64,000 bases of DNA from assembly GCA_051868045.1 (NCBI GenBank), contig JBJDZN010000061.1, forward strand, positions 6,187 to 70,186, read 5' to 3'. Positions 35,647 to 44,342 of this stretch are shown piece by piece. The notes under the pieces are model-generated. The model was not told where the DNA came from, did not search any database, and saw nothing but the letters and a program-made list of their open reading frames with translations. The stretch's first letter is position 1. Every line of letters starts with the position of its first letter. The position numbers and the translations under genes are program-made. The DNA comes from CAKSQF01 sp051868045 (GTDB taxonomy: Bacteria > Bacillota > Clostridia > Oscillospirales > CAG-272).

Positions 35647-36873
35647 ATGACACCCGAACTTCTTCTCCCTGCGGGAAATTTTGAAAAAATGAAGGCGGCG
35701 ATCCGTTTCGGCGCCGATGCCGTCTATCTTGCCGGAAAACGCTTCGGATTGCGTGCCGCCGCCGACAATTTTGATCTGCCCTCCCTGAATCAGGCGATCC
35801 CTTATGCCCATGAGCGGGGGAAAAAGGTCTATCTGACCGTCAATATCACCCCTCATACCTACGAATACGACGATCTGACCGCCTATTTTGCCTCCCTCGC
35901 CGACTGTCCGCCCGATGCCCTGATCATTGCCGATCCGGGCGTCTTTACGCTGGCGGGAGAGATTCTTCCCGGAGTGGAGCGGCATATTTCCACTCAGGCG
36001 GGAGCCGTGTCCGAGCATGACTGCCTGTTCTGGTACCGTCAGGGGGCGACCCGTGTGGTGCTGGCAAGAGAACTGAGCCTTGCGGAGATCCGCCGGATCC
36101 GTCAGAAGATCCCGCCGGAGCTGGAGCTGGAATGCTTCATTCACGGCTCCATGTGCGTGTCCTTCAGTGGGCGGTGCCTGCTGTCCGAGCATTATATCGG
36201 CAGAGACGGAAACCGCGGATTCTGCGCCCAGCCCTGTCGGTGGGAGTATCATCTGTATGAAATTGCCGAGGTCAAGCGTCCCGATATGCGTCTGCCCATC
36301 GAGGAGACCGATCGGGGAACCTTCATTATGTCCTCCAAGGATCTGTGTACCATCGAGCATATTCCCGAGCTGATGGAAAGCGGAATCGCCTCCTTCAAAA
36401 TCGAGGGACGCATGAAGTCTGCCTACTACGCTGCCGTTACCGCCAACACCTACCGTATGGCAATGGATGCCTATCGGCGGGATCCGTCGGGTTATACCTA
36501 TGATCCGGCATGGATGCGGGAGCTTTGCTCGGTGACTCATCGGGAATATTGCAGCGGGTACTATTTTGACGATCCCATGCGCAACGGTCAGTTGGTCACC
36601 AAGGGTGGCTATCTCTCCGAAAAGGCGTACCTTGCCACCGTGGAAAGTTACGATTCCGCCTGCGGCAGGGCAACCCTGATTCAGAAGAATAAACTGTCGG
36701 CGGGACAGGAGTGCGAGCTGCTGACCCCCGGATCGGTGGGGGTGCCCTTTACGGCAGAGGAACTTTGGGATGAGGAGGGAAACCCCATTGAGTCTGCTCC
36801 CCATCCTTACCAGCGTTTCTCCTTGAAAATGCCTTTTCCCGTAAAATCGGGGGATATTGTCCGCTCACTGTGA
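35647..36873 (+). CDS. U32 family peptidase
   Basis: U32 proteins include collagenase-like peptidases and RNA-hydroxylation factors (RlhA/TrhP type). Signatures: ELLLPAGNFEKMKAAIRFGADAVYLAG at the start, NITPHTYEYDDL, and the cysteine cluster in ECFIHGSMCVSFSGRCLLSEHYIGRDGNRGFCAQPCRW, followed by SSKDLCTIEHIPELMESGI-SFKIEGRMKS. Size (408 residues) fits the short TrhP-like class, so a role in tRNA hydroxylation is as likely as proteolysis. The 190 bases upstream carry no gene that I can see. Confidence 0.93.
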   Translation: MTPELLLPAGNFEKMKAAIRFGADAVYLAGKRFGLRAAADNFDLPSLNQAIPYAHERGKKVYLTVNITPHTYEYDDLTAYFASLADCPPDALIIADPGVFTLAGEILPGVERHISTQAGAVSEHDCLFWYRQGATRVVLARELSLAEIRRIRQKIPPELELECFIHGSMCVSFSGRCLLSEHYIGRDGNRGFCAQPCRWEYHLYEIAEVKRPDMRLPIEETDRGTFIMSSKDLCTIEHIPELMESGIASFKIEGRMKSAYYAAVTANTYRMAMDAYRRDPSGYTYDPAWMRELCSVTHREYCSGYYFDDPMRNGQLVTKGGYLSEKAYLATVESYDSACGRATLIQKNKLSAGQECELLTPGSVGVPFTAEELWDEEGNPIESAPHPYQRFSLKMPFPVKSGDIVRSL

Positions 36874-36912
36874 CAAAGTTATGTACAAACCGTAATATTT
36901 TCCTGTCTTGAC

Positions 36913-36941
36913 TTGACAAATGCCCAAAAATAGATTATAAT
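36913..36941 (+). promoter_or_regulatory. Strong promoter of the IS630-derived membrane protein gene
   Basis: TTGACA at 36913-36918 and TATAAT at 36936-36941 match consensus exactly, with 17 bases between. Confidence 0.92.
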
Positions 36942-37013
36942 ATCTTTGTACGACTGATTGTCCTTCTGAGGGGAGAGTCCGTCGGCAGACATCTGACGAT
37001 TGGGAGTGTTTTT

Positions 37014-38162
37014 GTGCTGTTTCTGAAAATTTTATTGATTGCAGTCGGTCTGGTTGCCCTGTCTGCCGGCGTAATCCTCGGTGAATTCTATCTGGTCAAA
37101 AAGAAGAATGTCTTTTTCGGACTGATTCCGTCGGGCGCACTGTCATTGGTATCCTACCTGACCCTTCTGATCATGGTGATTGCCGGTGCCGGCTGGAAGG
37201 CAAATCTGATCACCTTCATTCTGCTTCAGATTCCCATTGTGGCAGGCGTGGGCTGTATGATCTATCTGCGCCGCAGGTATCTGCAAAAGCAGGCGGAGGA
37301 GCGTGCCCGTGAGATGCGGCTCCAGAATGCCCGCCGTATGGAGAATGAAAAGCAGGCACGGATGAACTTTCTGCTCAAAGGCTTCCGTTGCGCAGAAAGC
37401 GGCATGAAGGTTGAGGGTCAGCGTGAGATCGTCACCCTGTCCAAATCGGGTAAGAATACGGCGGAGATTGCCAAGATGACCGGTGCCTCCGAGCAGGAGA
37501 TCGAGCGGATTCTCGCCGCTTTTGAAAAGTATATCAACCGTGTGGATACGGACGAGCCTACCGCAACCGACCGGATTCTCACTGAGGAGCAGGAGCAGAG
37601 CATCGTCAACTATCTGGTGAACTCCACCCCTGCGGAGCAGAATTTGTCGGCATCCATGCTGTGGAACCGCACCACGGCAAGAATGCTTGCCTCCAATCTG
37701 CTGGACAGCAATCTGTCGGGCAGAATGATGTCTGCCTACCTTGCTCACTGGGGACTGACGGTTCCCGAAAAGCAGGCAATCCGTTCCAGAAGTTCCCAGC
37801 CTGAGGTCAGAATGTGGCTTGCCGGCGAGTATGAGCAGATACGCAAGGCGGCAAACGACAAGGGCGGCGAACTGATCTGGATCTACACCGTGATTCCGGA
37901 GAAGATCAAGGATATTTCCATGTATGTGCCGAAAAATCCCATTATGTTGTGTGCCGTGTCGGTAGAGGGATCGGTGGCGTTCCGGGTTTACGATAAGGAT
38001 ATGGGCGGCTATTTCACCGATTTTGTGGCATCGCTGACCACCCTTCCCGGAAACAAGCTGTTCGCCATTGTCAATGAGAATTACGATGAATATATGAAGA
38101 CCTTGGGAAAGGACCGCAGACGTGCCCTGACCGATCGGATTGAGTTCTTCAAAGGAATCTGA
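37014..38162 (+). CDS. Membrane-anchored protein derived from an IS630-type transposase
   Basis: Residues 1-85 form three membrane segments (about 4-22, 34-57, 62-85), then a basic Arg/Gln/Glu coil (86-118). Residues 137-172 look like the first HTH of IS630 transposases. Residues 186-250 match the second, winged HTH (SASMLWNRTTARMLASNLL and YLAHWGLTVPEKQ, compare ALWTREAV and YLKRWGFTPQKP). Residues 264-365 match the DDE core (VRMWLAGEYEQIRKAAN, GSVAFRVYDKDM). The first catalytic Asp is replaced by Tyr291 and the second by Asn354, and the region of the third acid is missing. GTG 37014 follows GGGAG. It is an inactive, domesticated derivative; its function is unknown. Confidence 0.85.
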   Translation: MLFLKILLIAVGLVALSAGVILGEFYLVKKKNVFFGLIPSGALSLVSYLTLLIMVIAGAGWKANLITFILLQIPIVAGVGCMIYLRRRYLQKQAEERAREMRLQNARRMENEKQARMNFLLKGFRCAESGMKVEGQREIVTLSKSGKNTAEIAKMTGASEQEIERILAAFEKYINRVDTDEPTATDRILTEEQEQSIVNYLVNSTPAEQNLSASMLWNRTTARMLASNLLDSNLSGRMMSAYLAHWGLTVPEKQAIRSRSSQPEVRMWLAGEYEQIRKAANDKGGELIWIYTVIPEKIKDISMYVPKNPIMLCAVSVEGSVAFRVYDKDMGGYFTDFVASLTTLPGNKLFAIVNENYDEYMKTLGKDRRRALTDRIEFFKGI

Positions 38163-38177
38163 GTTTAATGAAAAAAA

Positions 38178-38210
38178 GGAAGCTGCACGATCGTGCGGCT
38201 TCCCCTTTTT
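38178..38210 (+). terminator. Rho-independent terminator
   Basis: GGAAGCTGCACGA pairs with TCGTGCGGCTTCC (one T-G pair), followed by CCTTTTT, 15 bases after the stop. Confidence 0.88.
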
Positions 38211-38339
38211 GTCTCCCTTCTTCGGCTTTTTTTGTCGGAAGACAAATCGAATGTTTTCGATTCCATTCCATAATTTTCCGAAAAAACTCCGTTATTTTGT
38301 AAATGAAATATAAATTTTTTTCGCAGAACCCAAAAGCAC

Positions 38340-38368
38340 TTGACAAATCCGATAAAAAAGTATAGAAT
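38340..38368 (+). promoter_or_regulatory. rny promoter
   Basis: TTGACA at 38340-38345 and TAGAAT at 38363-38368 are spaced by 17 bases. The leader is about 115 bases and contains a small hairpin (ATTCCG with CGGAAT near 38400-38420). Confidence 0.85.
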
Positions 38369-38493
38369 ACAAGATGAGGTAATTTTGAGTAAATTGGAAT
38401 TCCGCCGCTATCCGGAATGGCGTGAGGGAATTTCGCTGACTACTTAAATTCTTTCGAAAAATATACAGCAAAAAAGCAAGGAGGTGTAAGCAA

Positions 38494-40044
38494 TTGGAAC
38501 CCTTAGAAATCATAATTACGGCGGCTGTTGCCGTGGTTGCGCTGGTGATCGGAATTCTCGTAGGCTTTCTCTACCGGAAAAAGATCGCAGAGGCGAAGCT
38601 GGGCGTGGCTGAAGAAGAGTCCAAACGGATTGTTGAGGAAGCCGAAAAAACAGCCGAGACTATGAAAAAGGAAGCACTTCTGGAGGCAAAGGAAGAAATT
38701 GTCCGCTCCAACAAGGAATTCGAAAAGGAAGTCCGTGATCGCAGAGCCGAACTGACCAAAATGGAACATCGGTATGCGACCAAGGAGGAGGCCCTCGAGA
38801 AAAAGAGCAGCAATCTTGACCGCAAGGAAGAGCAACTGGATAAAAAAATCAAGGAAAACACAGAGCTTACCGCAAAAATCGAGGAAATCAAAGGGCAGCA
38901 GCTTGCCAAGCTGGAAACCATCTCCGGTTATACCGTAGAACAGGCAAAGGCAGAGATTGTTCATCAGATTGAGGAGGAGGCAAAATACGAGTCCGCTATG
39001 AAGCTCGCCGAGATCGAGGCGCAGCTTAAAGAGGATGCAGACGAGCGTGCCAAGGACATCCTGTCCCAGACCATTTCCCGTCTGGCTTCCGAATTCGTCT
39101 CCGAGGCAAGCGTCACCTCTGTGGCTCTTCCCAGCGACGATATGAAGGGACGCATCATCGGGCGTGAAGGTCGGAACATCCGTGCCGTCGAGTCACTGAC
39201 CGGCGTTGATCTGATCATCGACGATACCCCTGAGGCGATTACCATTTCCTGCTTCGATCCTGTCCGCCGTGAGGTGGCAAGGCTGTCGCTGGAGAAGCTG
39301 ATCGCAGACGGACGAATCCATCCCACCCGCATTGAGGAAATGGTGGAGAAGTCCAAGAAGGAGGTCGAAACCTCCATCAAGCAGGCAGGCGAGCATGCCA
39401 TCTTCGAGACCGGCATCCACGGAATCAATCCTGAGCTGGTCAAACTCCTGGGCAGACTCCGCTACCGTACCAGCTACGGTCAGAACGTGCTGAACCATTC
39501 CATTGAGGTCGCCTTCCTCGCCGGCATGATCGCCGGGGAACTGGGCGTCAATGCGGATCAGGCAAAGCGTGCAGGCTTGCTCCATGACATCGGCAAGGCA
39601 GTCACTCACGAGGTTGAAGGCAGCCATGCAGTGATCGGAGCCGATATTGCCAGAAAGTATAAGGAAAACCGGGACATTGTTCACGCCATCGAAGCCCACC
39701 ACGGCGATGTGGAACCCAAATCGGTTCTCGACTTCATCATTCAGGCGGCGGATGCCATCTCGGCAGCAAGACCCGGTGCAAGACGTGAAAACCTGGAAAA
39801 CTACATCAAGCGTCTCCAGAAGCTGGAGGAAATCGCAAACTCCTATCCCGGAGTGGAAAAATCCTTCGCTATTCAGGCGGGCAGAGAAGTCCGCATCCTG
39901 GTGAAGCCCGAGCAGGTCAACGATCAGCAGATGGTGCTGGTTGCCCACGATGTGGCAAGACAGATCGAAAACGAGCTGAAGTATCCCGGACAGATCAAGA
40001 TCACCGTGGTACGGGAGAGCCGTGCAAGCGATCTGGCAAAATAA
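38494..40044 (+). CDS. rny: Ribonuclease Y
   Basis: RNase Y is the membrane-anchored endonuclease that starts mRNA decay in many Firmicutes. The 516 residues show an N-terminal membrane segment (about 6-26), a long charged coiled coil (30-200), a KH domain (ALPSDDMKGRIIGREGRNIRAVESLTGVDLIID) and an HD domain (AGLLHDIGKAVTHE, then EAHHGDVEP). The start is TTG 38494, with AAGGAGGTG 7 bases upstream, which is stronger evidence than the rare start codon is against it. It heads rny-ymdB-spoVS, the B. subtilis order. Confidence 0.97.
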   Translation: MEPLEIIITAAVAVVALVIGILVGFLYRKKIAEAKLGVAEEESKRIVEEAEKTAETMKKEALLEAKEEIVRSNKEFEKEVRDRRAELTKMEHRYATKEEALEKKSSNLDRKEEQLDKKIKENTELTAKIEEIKGQQLAKLETISGYTVEQAKAEIVHQIEEEAKYESAMKLAEIEAQLKEDADERAKDILSQTISRLASEFVSEASVTSVALPSDDMKGRIIGREGRNIRAVESLTGVDLIIDDTPEAITISCFDPVRREVARLSLEKLIADGRIHPTRIEEMVEKSKKEVETSIKQAGEHAIFETGIHGINPELVKLLGRLRYRTSYGQNVLNHSIEVAFLAGMIAGELGVNADQAKRAGLLHDIGKAVTHEVEGSHAVIGADIARKYKENRDIVHAIEAHHGDVEPKSVLDFIIQAADAISAARPGARRENLENYIKRLQKLEEIANSYPGVEKSFAIQAGREVRILVKPEQVNDQQMVLVAHDVARQIENELKYPGQIKITVVRESRASDLAK

Positions 40045-40051
40045 GCAGAAT

Positions 40052-40094
40052 GACAGGGATTTTTCCGCATTTTGAGGCAAAAAAAGTCCCTGTC
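40052..40094. other. Hairpin between rny and ymdB
   Basis: GACAGGGA (40052-40059) pairs with TCCCTGTC (40087-40094), extended by T-rich and A-rich stretches into a stem of about 13 bp. No T-run follows on the plus strand, so it may stabilise or process the transcript instead of ending it. Confidence 0.5.
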
Positions 40095-40219
40095 GGGAAA
40101 CAATAGTGGCAGATCGGAAAATGACTCTGTCAAATCCGATCTTTCCCCCGAAAATCCCTCCTGAAAAGGAACGGGAACGCAATCAGCGACTCAGTAGCGA
40201 CGATGAAAGGACGGTCCCG

Positions 40220-41014
40220 ATGACCGATAGCAGCATGAACCGGTACAAAATTCTCTGTCTTGGGGATGTGGTTGGTCCCGAAGCGGTGGACTGCCTTTCG
40301 AAAAATTTGTGGAATATTCGCCGTGAGTTTGGAGCAGATCTGGTTGTCGCCAATGGCGAGAATGCAGACATCGGCAACGGCATCACGGCAGCCAGTGCCC
40401 AAACCCTTCTTTCTGCCGGCGTAGATGTGATTACTTCCGGAAATCATATCTGGCAGAAAAAGGATATGCGGACCTTTCTGGACGAGTCCGACCTCATCCT
40501 CCGACCTGCCAACTACCCTGACTGTAATCCCGGCAAGGGATATACTCTGGTGGATGCCGGCGGAGCACGGGTTCTGGTGATGAATGTTCAGGGAACGGTC
40601 TTCATGGAAGCACTGTCCGATCCCTTCGGATGCGTGGAGAAGATTCTGGATGCCAATCGGGGTCGGTACGACTACGCAGTTCTGGACATTCATGCGGAAG
40701 CAACGTCCGAGAAAATTGCCATCGCCCGATATTTCGACGGTCGGATCCATGTGGTCGTGGGAACCCATACCCACGTTCAGACTGCCGACGAGCAGATTTT
40801 GCCGGGCGGAACAGGCTACATTACCGATCTCGGAATGTGTGGCTCCCAAAACGGAATTCTCGGTGTTGCTACAGACAGTATTCTGGCAAGGCTTAGGTAT
40901 AAAATGCCGGTAAAGTTTGACTTGGCGAAAGGAAATGTAAAAATTCGCGGATGTTTGTTTGGCATAAATGCACAAAACAATCGAGTCGAATTCGTTGAAA
41001 GAGCCGAAATTTAA
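40220..41014 (+). CDS. ymdB: YmdB-family metallophosphoesterase
   Basis: YmdB is a cyclic-nucleotide phosphodiesterase of the calcineurin fold that affects developmental choice in B. subtilis. Motifs: CLGDVVGPEAVD (metal Asp), VVANGENADIGNGI, ITSGNHIWQKKD (GNH), LDIHAEATSEKIA and VVGTHTHVQTADEQILPGGTGYITDLGMCG. The start is ATG 40220 with AAAGG 9 bases upstream; another ATG at 40235 follows. The longer frame from 40106 adds 38 unrelated residues. It lies downstream of rny as in Bacillus. Confidence 0.95.
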   Translation: MTDSSMNRYKILCLGDVVGPEAVDCLSKNLWNIRREFGADLVVANGENADIGNGITAASAQTLLSAGVDVITSGNHIWQKKDMRTFLDESDLILRPANYPDCNPGKGYTLVDAGGARVLVMNVQGTVFMEALSDPFGCVEKILDANRGRYDYAVLDIHAEATSEKIAIARYFDGRIHVVVGTHTHVQTADEQILPGGTGYITDLGMCGSQNGILGVATDSILARLRYKMPVKFDLAKGNVKIRGCLFGINAQNNRVEFVERAEI

Positions 41015-41032
41015 GAGATTTGCTGGATTCTC

Positions 41033-41061
41033 TTGAAATTTTCAACGAAACATGCTACAAT
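41033..41061 (+). promoter_or_regulatory. spoVS promoter
   Basis: TTGAAA at 41033-41038 and TACAAT at 41056-41061 are spaced by 17 bases. No sigma-H motif (AGGA...GAAT) was seen, unlike the known Bacillus control. Confidence 0.7.
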
Positions 41062-41099
41062 AAAAAAGCTAGGATATTGAAGCATTGAGGTGTTGAAAA

Positions 41100-41366
41100 A
41101 TGGAAATTTTAAAGGTATCAGCAAAATCCAGTCCCAATTTGGTAGCAGGTGCAATTGCCGGTATTATTCGTGAGAGTGATGCAGTTGAGATTCAGGCGAT
41201 TGGCGCAGGTGCAGTCAATCAGGCCATCAAGGCTATTGCAGCGGCTAATACTTTTCTGGCGGGTGACAATCTTTCTGTCGTATGCAAGCCTTTCTTTACC
41301 GAGGTTCTGGTGAACGAAGAAAAGCGTACGGCGATCCAGCTTGTCATTATGCGTGAGACAAAGTAA
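41100..41366 (+). CDS. spoVS: Stage V sporulation protein S
   Basis: SpoVS is a small Alba-like protein needed for spore coat and later stages. The 88-residue sequence is diagnostic: EILKVSAKSSPNLVAGAIAG, EIQAIGAGAVNQAIKAIAAA and KPFFTEVLVNEEKRTAIQL. Its length is normal. It follows ymdB by 85 bases with its own promoter and terminator. The rny-ymdB-spoVS arrangement supports a spore-forming host. Confidence 0.98.
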   Translation: MEILKVSAKSSPNLVAGAIAGIIRESDAVEIQAIGAGAVNQAIKAIAAANTFLAGDNLSVVCKPFFTEVLVNEEKRTAIQLVIMRETK

Positions 41367-41388
41367 GGATCTATTTACATATTTCCTT

Positions 41389-41432
41389 AAAGACGAAATT
41401 GTCGCATCGAGCGACAATTTCGTCTTTTTTTC
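41389..41432 (+). terminator. Rho-independent terminator after spoVS
   Basis: AAAGACGAAATTGTCGC pairs perfectly with its complement over ATCGA, followed by a run of Ts. Confidence 0.95.
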
Positions 41433-41508
41433 ATATCAAGGGCGGCGTACGGGAAAGTCAGCCGATAAATTGAGCGGATCGGGTTGAGATTTCTCGGAGG
41501 ATTTGCCG

Positions 41509-42291
41509 TTATTTTCTGACAAAAGGCAGCTTTGCCGATCCCATCAGAACGTAGTATCCCAGAATCAGGTAGATCAGCAGGAGAACATAGGGCGACAGCA
41601 GTCCCGGCAGAGTGCTGAGATCCAGGGCATTGTAGTATTCGATGAGGGTCAGCACGGTTTCGGTGATCTGGTTGATCGCCGTCACTGCCAGATAGCAGAG
41701 CAGAGTCGCCATGATGGCGGGGCGCATGGGATTTTGCTTGTCGTCACCGGAGGAAAGGGCGGCGGGAGATAGGTCTGTTCGCTGCTTTTTCGCCTTCTGG
41801 TACCGCCAAAGGGAGAGTGCCACGCTGATAAACAGGATCAGAAGAATCGGCAGAACGCCCATAAAACTGGACATCAGGGCATTGACAAGCTCACCGGACT
41901 CTATCTGGGACAGGGAATAGTTGCTAAGGAAGAAGGGCAGGGACAGAATCGCCTCGTCCATAAAGGCAAGAAGCCAGAAAACTCCTGTCTGAAGCAGTAC
42001 GGCGACAAAAATCAGGGACAGGCATTGGCAGGAAAGGGCAAATCCCACCGGACGTCCCGAATAGATCAGGCAGATGATAAGACCTAGGGTGGCAAACAGA
42101 CCGGTTTGGGTCAGCAGGTTGGAAAGATAGTATAGAATATAGTAGGGAATTCCGAAGCCGAAGTTTGCGATGAGGATCTGGCTCAGGGGAAAGAGAATCA
42201 GTACCCGAAACAGGGGAATCAGAACGGCAGTGATCAGAATCAGTCTGCGGGCTTTTGGAAAATCAAGAACAATGGCAACATCTTTTTTCAT
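41509..42291 (-). CDS. Multi-pass membrane protein of unknown function
   Basis: Six hydrophobic segments are visible in 260 residues, with a polar loop of about 30 residues (KAKKQRTDLSPAALSSGDDKQN) between the fourth and fifth. There is no catalytic or transport signature I recognise. It starts 24 bases behind lexA on the same strand, so it may be co-transcribed and SOS-controlled. GGAGG lies 15 bases before the ATG, which is far, so the start is not certain. Confidence 0.75.
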   Translation of the reverse strand: MKKDVAIVLDFPKARRLILITAVLIPLFRVLILFPLSQILIANFGFGIPYYILYYLSNLLTQTGLFATLGLIICLIYSGRPVGFALSCQCLSLIFVAVLLQTGVFWLLAFMDEAILSLPFFLSNYSLSQIESGELVNALMSSFMGVLPILLILFISVALSLWRYQKAKKQRTDLSPAALSSGDDKQNPMRPAIMATLLCYLAVTAINQITETVLTLIEYYNALDLSTLPGLLSPYVLLLIYLILGYYVLMGSAKLPFVRK

Positions 42292-42315
42292 GAATATGAC
42301 CGTAGCCTCCGAACC

Positions 42316-42933
42316 TTAACTGTAGAATCTCATGACCGAAATGACTTTACCGAGAATGGTGCAGTCATCTACGATGATCGGCTCCATCCGGGAGTTGCGG
42401 GGCTGGAGGCGGAAATGACCGTTTTCACGGAAGAAGGTCTTGACCGTTGCGCTGTCTTCCACCATGGCAACAACGATCTCGCCGTTTTCGGCGACATCCT
42501 CTTTCTGAACCACGATGATGTCTCCGTCCATGATACCTGCCTCAATCATGCTCTCGCCCGATACCCGCAGGGCAAACAGCGAACCGGGTGCCTCACGGTA
42601 GGATCGCTTGACCAGGGGAAAGTCCAGATAGCCTTCGATGTTCTCCACGGCGAGGATAGGCATACCTGCGGTGACTTTGCCCAGCAGGGGAATGGTAGCA
42701 TGGCTCTTCTGCTCCGGAGAAAGCTCGCCCGGACGCAGACTGCGGCTCTTGCCGGAGGATTTGTTGAGAACGCCCTTTTCGGTCAGTCTCTCGATGTAAT
42801 TGTGTACGGTGGAGGTGGACTTGATGCCAAGTCCCTTCTGAATGTCCCGTACACTGGGGGGATAACTGTTCTGACGGGTAAAATCGGTTATGAAATTAAG
42901 CATTTCACGCTCTTTTTCGGTTAGTTTTTCCAT
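42316..42933 (-). CDS. lexA: SOS repressor LexA
   Basis: LexA represses DNA-damage genes and cleaves itself when RecA is active. The 205 residues match the family. The N-terminal winged helix contains YPPSVRDIQKGLGIKSTSTVHNYIERLTEKG. The self-cleavage site is Ala89-Gly90 (KVTAGMP). The catalytic pair is Ser128 (VSGESMIEAGI) and Lys165 (ATVKTF). The start is set at 42933, where GGAAAGGA precedes the ATG; the frame further upstream runs through the promoter. A LexA box overlaps its own -35. Confidence 0.97.
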   Translation of the reverse strand: MEKLTEKEREMLNFITDFTRQNSYPPSVRDIQKGLGIKSTSTVHNYIERLTEKGVLNKSSGKSRSLRPGELSPEQKSHATIPLLGKVTAGMPILAVENIEGYLDFPLVKRSYREAPGSLFALRVSGESMIEAGIMDGDIIVVQKEDVAENGEIVVAMVEDSATVKTFFRENGHFRLQPRNSRMEPIIVDDCTILGKVISVMRFYS

Positions 42934-43020
42934 ATGGCATTCCTTTCCGACATGGTCACTCTTTGCACAGTTACAGACTGTCATACTTTGCCGAAGGGGG
43001 GTGCAGTCCTGTACGTCACT

Positions 43021-43060
43021 ATTATACCATATTTTTTTTGAAATTTCAAACAAATGTTCG
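43021..43060 (-). promoter_or_regulatory. lexA promoter with overlapping SOS box
   Basis: On the minus strand TTGAAA (43049-43044) and TATAAT (43026-43021) are spaced by 17 bases. The near-palindrome CAAACAAATGTTCG (43047-43060 on the plus strand) differs by one base from the CGAAC-N4-GTTCG consensus of Bacillus LexA (DinR) and covers the -35. This indicates autoregulation. Confidence 0.8.
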
Positions 43061-43191
43061 AAAATTTTGCGAAATAATTGTAAATATATTGTGAATGCGT
43101 TTTTTCCCTCTTTTGCTCGACTGAATTGATTAGAATAGGAGTTGGATGGCGATTTGACATCCGAAAACAGGTCATATGTGAGGGAATAAAA

Positions 43192-44139
43192 ATGGATGAA
43201 CGGATGATAGAAACGGAAAAGCAATTTTGGTCGCTGATGGAGAAGAAGATGGACGCCGACAGCTGCGAAAAGGGGGTGGAATTGATCTGCCGACGGTTCG
43301 GAACAGTCCGTGAGAACATCGGAGAGAGTCTGCTTGGGCAAAAAATCCCCATGCTGACCGTGGGGTCGGGGGAAAATATCTGCCTGTATGTGGCAAGTCA
43401 CCACGGCATGGAGTCGATTACCTCGGCGGTTTTGCTTGGCTGGCTGTGGCGACTGCTGGAAAAGAGGGAGCAGGGAAACTTTGAACCCGCCATGTCAGAC
43501 GTCTGCTATCGGGTGATTCCCATGCTCAATCCCGACGGGGTGGACCTCTGCATTCACGGGAAAGAGGCTCCCTGCCTTGCCGGACGGCAGGAGGCGGTCA
43601 TGAGGCTTGGACAAATCTGCCCCAAAGGGGATTTTTCTGCCTGGCAGTCAAACGCCCGGGGGGTGGACCTCAACCACAACTACGATGCCTCCTTCACTGC
43701 CTATAAGCAGTTGGAAAAGGAGCAGTCGATCACGGCGGGACCCACCCGATATGCCGGTGAATATCCCGAAAGTGAGCCGGAAAGCGGTGCCCTTGCCGGG
43801 CTGATCCGTCGGGCACGGGAGCATTTGTCGGCGGTAATCAGCCTTCACAGTCAGGGAAAGGAGATTTATTGGACCTCAAACGGATTTGCTCTGCCGGGGG
43901 GATTCGAGCGTGCCATGGGATTCTCCAGACTGTGCGGTTATACCCTGTCGGAGCCGTCGGGAATGGCGGCATACGGGGGACTGACCGACTATCTTCTGAC
44001 CTCTCTCAGGCTGCACGCCCTCACGGTGGAGTGCGGCAAGGGCAAAAATCCCCTGCCCATGTCCGATCTGCCGGAAATTCTGGAGGAGCTTTCCCCGGCA
44101 CTGACCATGGCACCCCTGATCTACCGAAAACGGAGATAA
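43192..44139 (+). CDS. M14-family zinc carboxypeptidase, gamma-D-glutamyl-meso-diaminopimelate peptidase-like
   Basis: An M14 peptidase, probably acting on cell wall peptides. Zinc ligands are His and Glu in ASHHGMES and His in VISLHSQGKEIYW; the general-base Glu is in LTVECGKGKNPLP. The segment VDLNHNYDASF is typical of bacterial members that cut gamma-D-Glu-diamino acid bonds. There is no signal peptide, so it may recycle muropeptides in the cytoplasm or the developing spore. ATG 43192 has GAGGGA 7 bases upstream. It diverges from lexA; whether the SOS box affects it is unknown. Confidence 0.9.
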   Translation: MDERMIETEKQFWSLMEKKMDADSCEKGVELICRRFGTVRENIGESLLGQKIPMLTVGSGENICLYVASHHGMESITSAVLLGWLWRLLEKREQGNFEPAMSDVCYRVIPMLNPDGVDLCIHGKEAPCLAGRQEAVMRLGQICPKGDFSAWQSNARGVDLNHNYDASFTAYKQLEKEQSITAGPTRYAGEYPESEPESGALAGLIRRAREHLSAVISLHSQGKEIYWTSNGFALPGGFERAMGFSRLCGYTLSEPSGMAAYGGLTDYLLTSLRLHALTVECGKGKNPLPMSDLPEILEELSPALTMAPLIYRKRR

Positions 44140-44247
44140 AAATGTGAAAAAAACAGCCGATTTTCCGATGGGGATGCCCGACAGGGGAAAGACAGAATGT
44201 ACGGAGAAATATTTTCCGATAATAATTCCAAAATTTCGTTAAAAGTC

Positions 44248-44276
44248 TTGAAATTTGGAATAAAATATGATATACT
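44248..44276 (+). promoter_or_regulatory. Promoter of the pepF unit
   Basis: TTGAAA at 44248-44253 and TATACT at 44271-44276 are spaced by 17 bases. Confidence 0.82.
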
Positions 44277-44342
44277 ATCATCGGGTAATTGTAAAATAAC
44301 CGAACTATGGAACAGATTGAAATGAAAGGATAGATTTCCAAA

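Noticed and set aside
37014..38162. An active IS630 insertion sequence
   Set aside because: No terminal inverted repeats or TA duplication were seen, catalytic residues are replaced and an added membrane domain is in frame.
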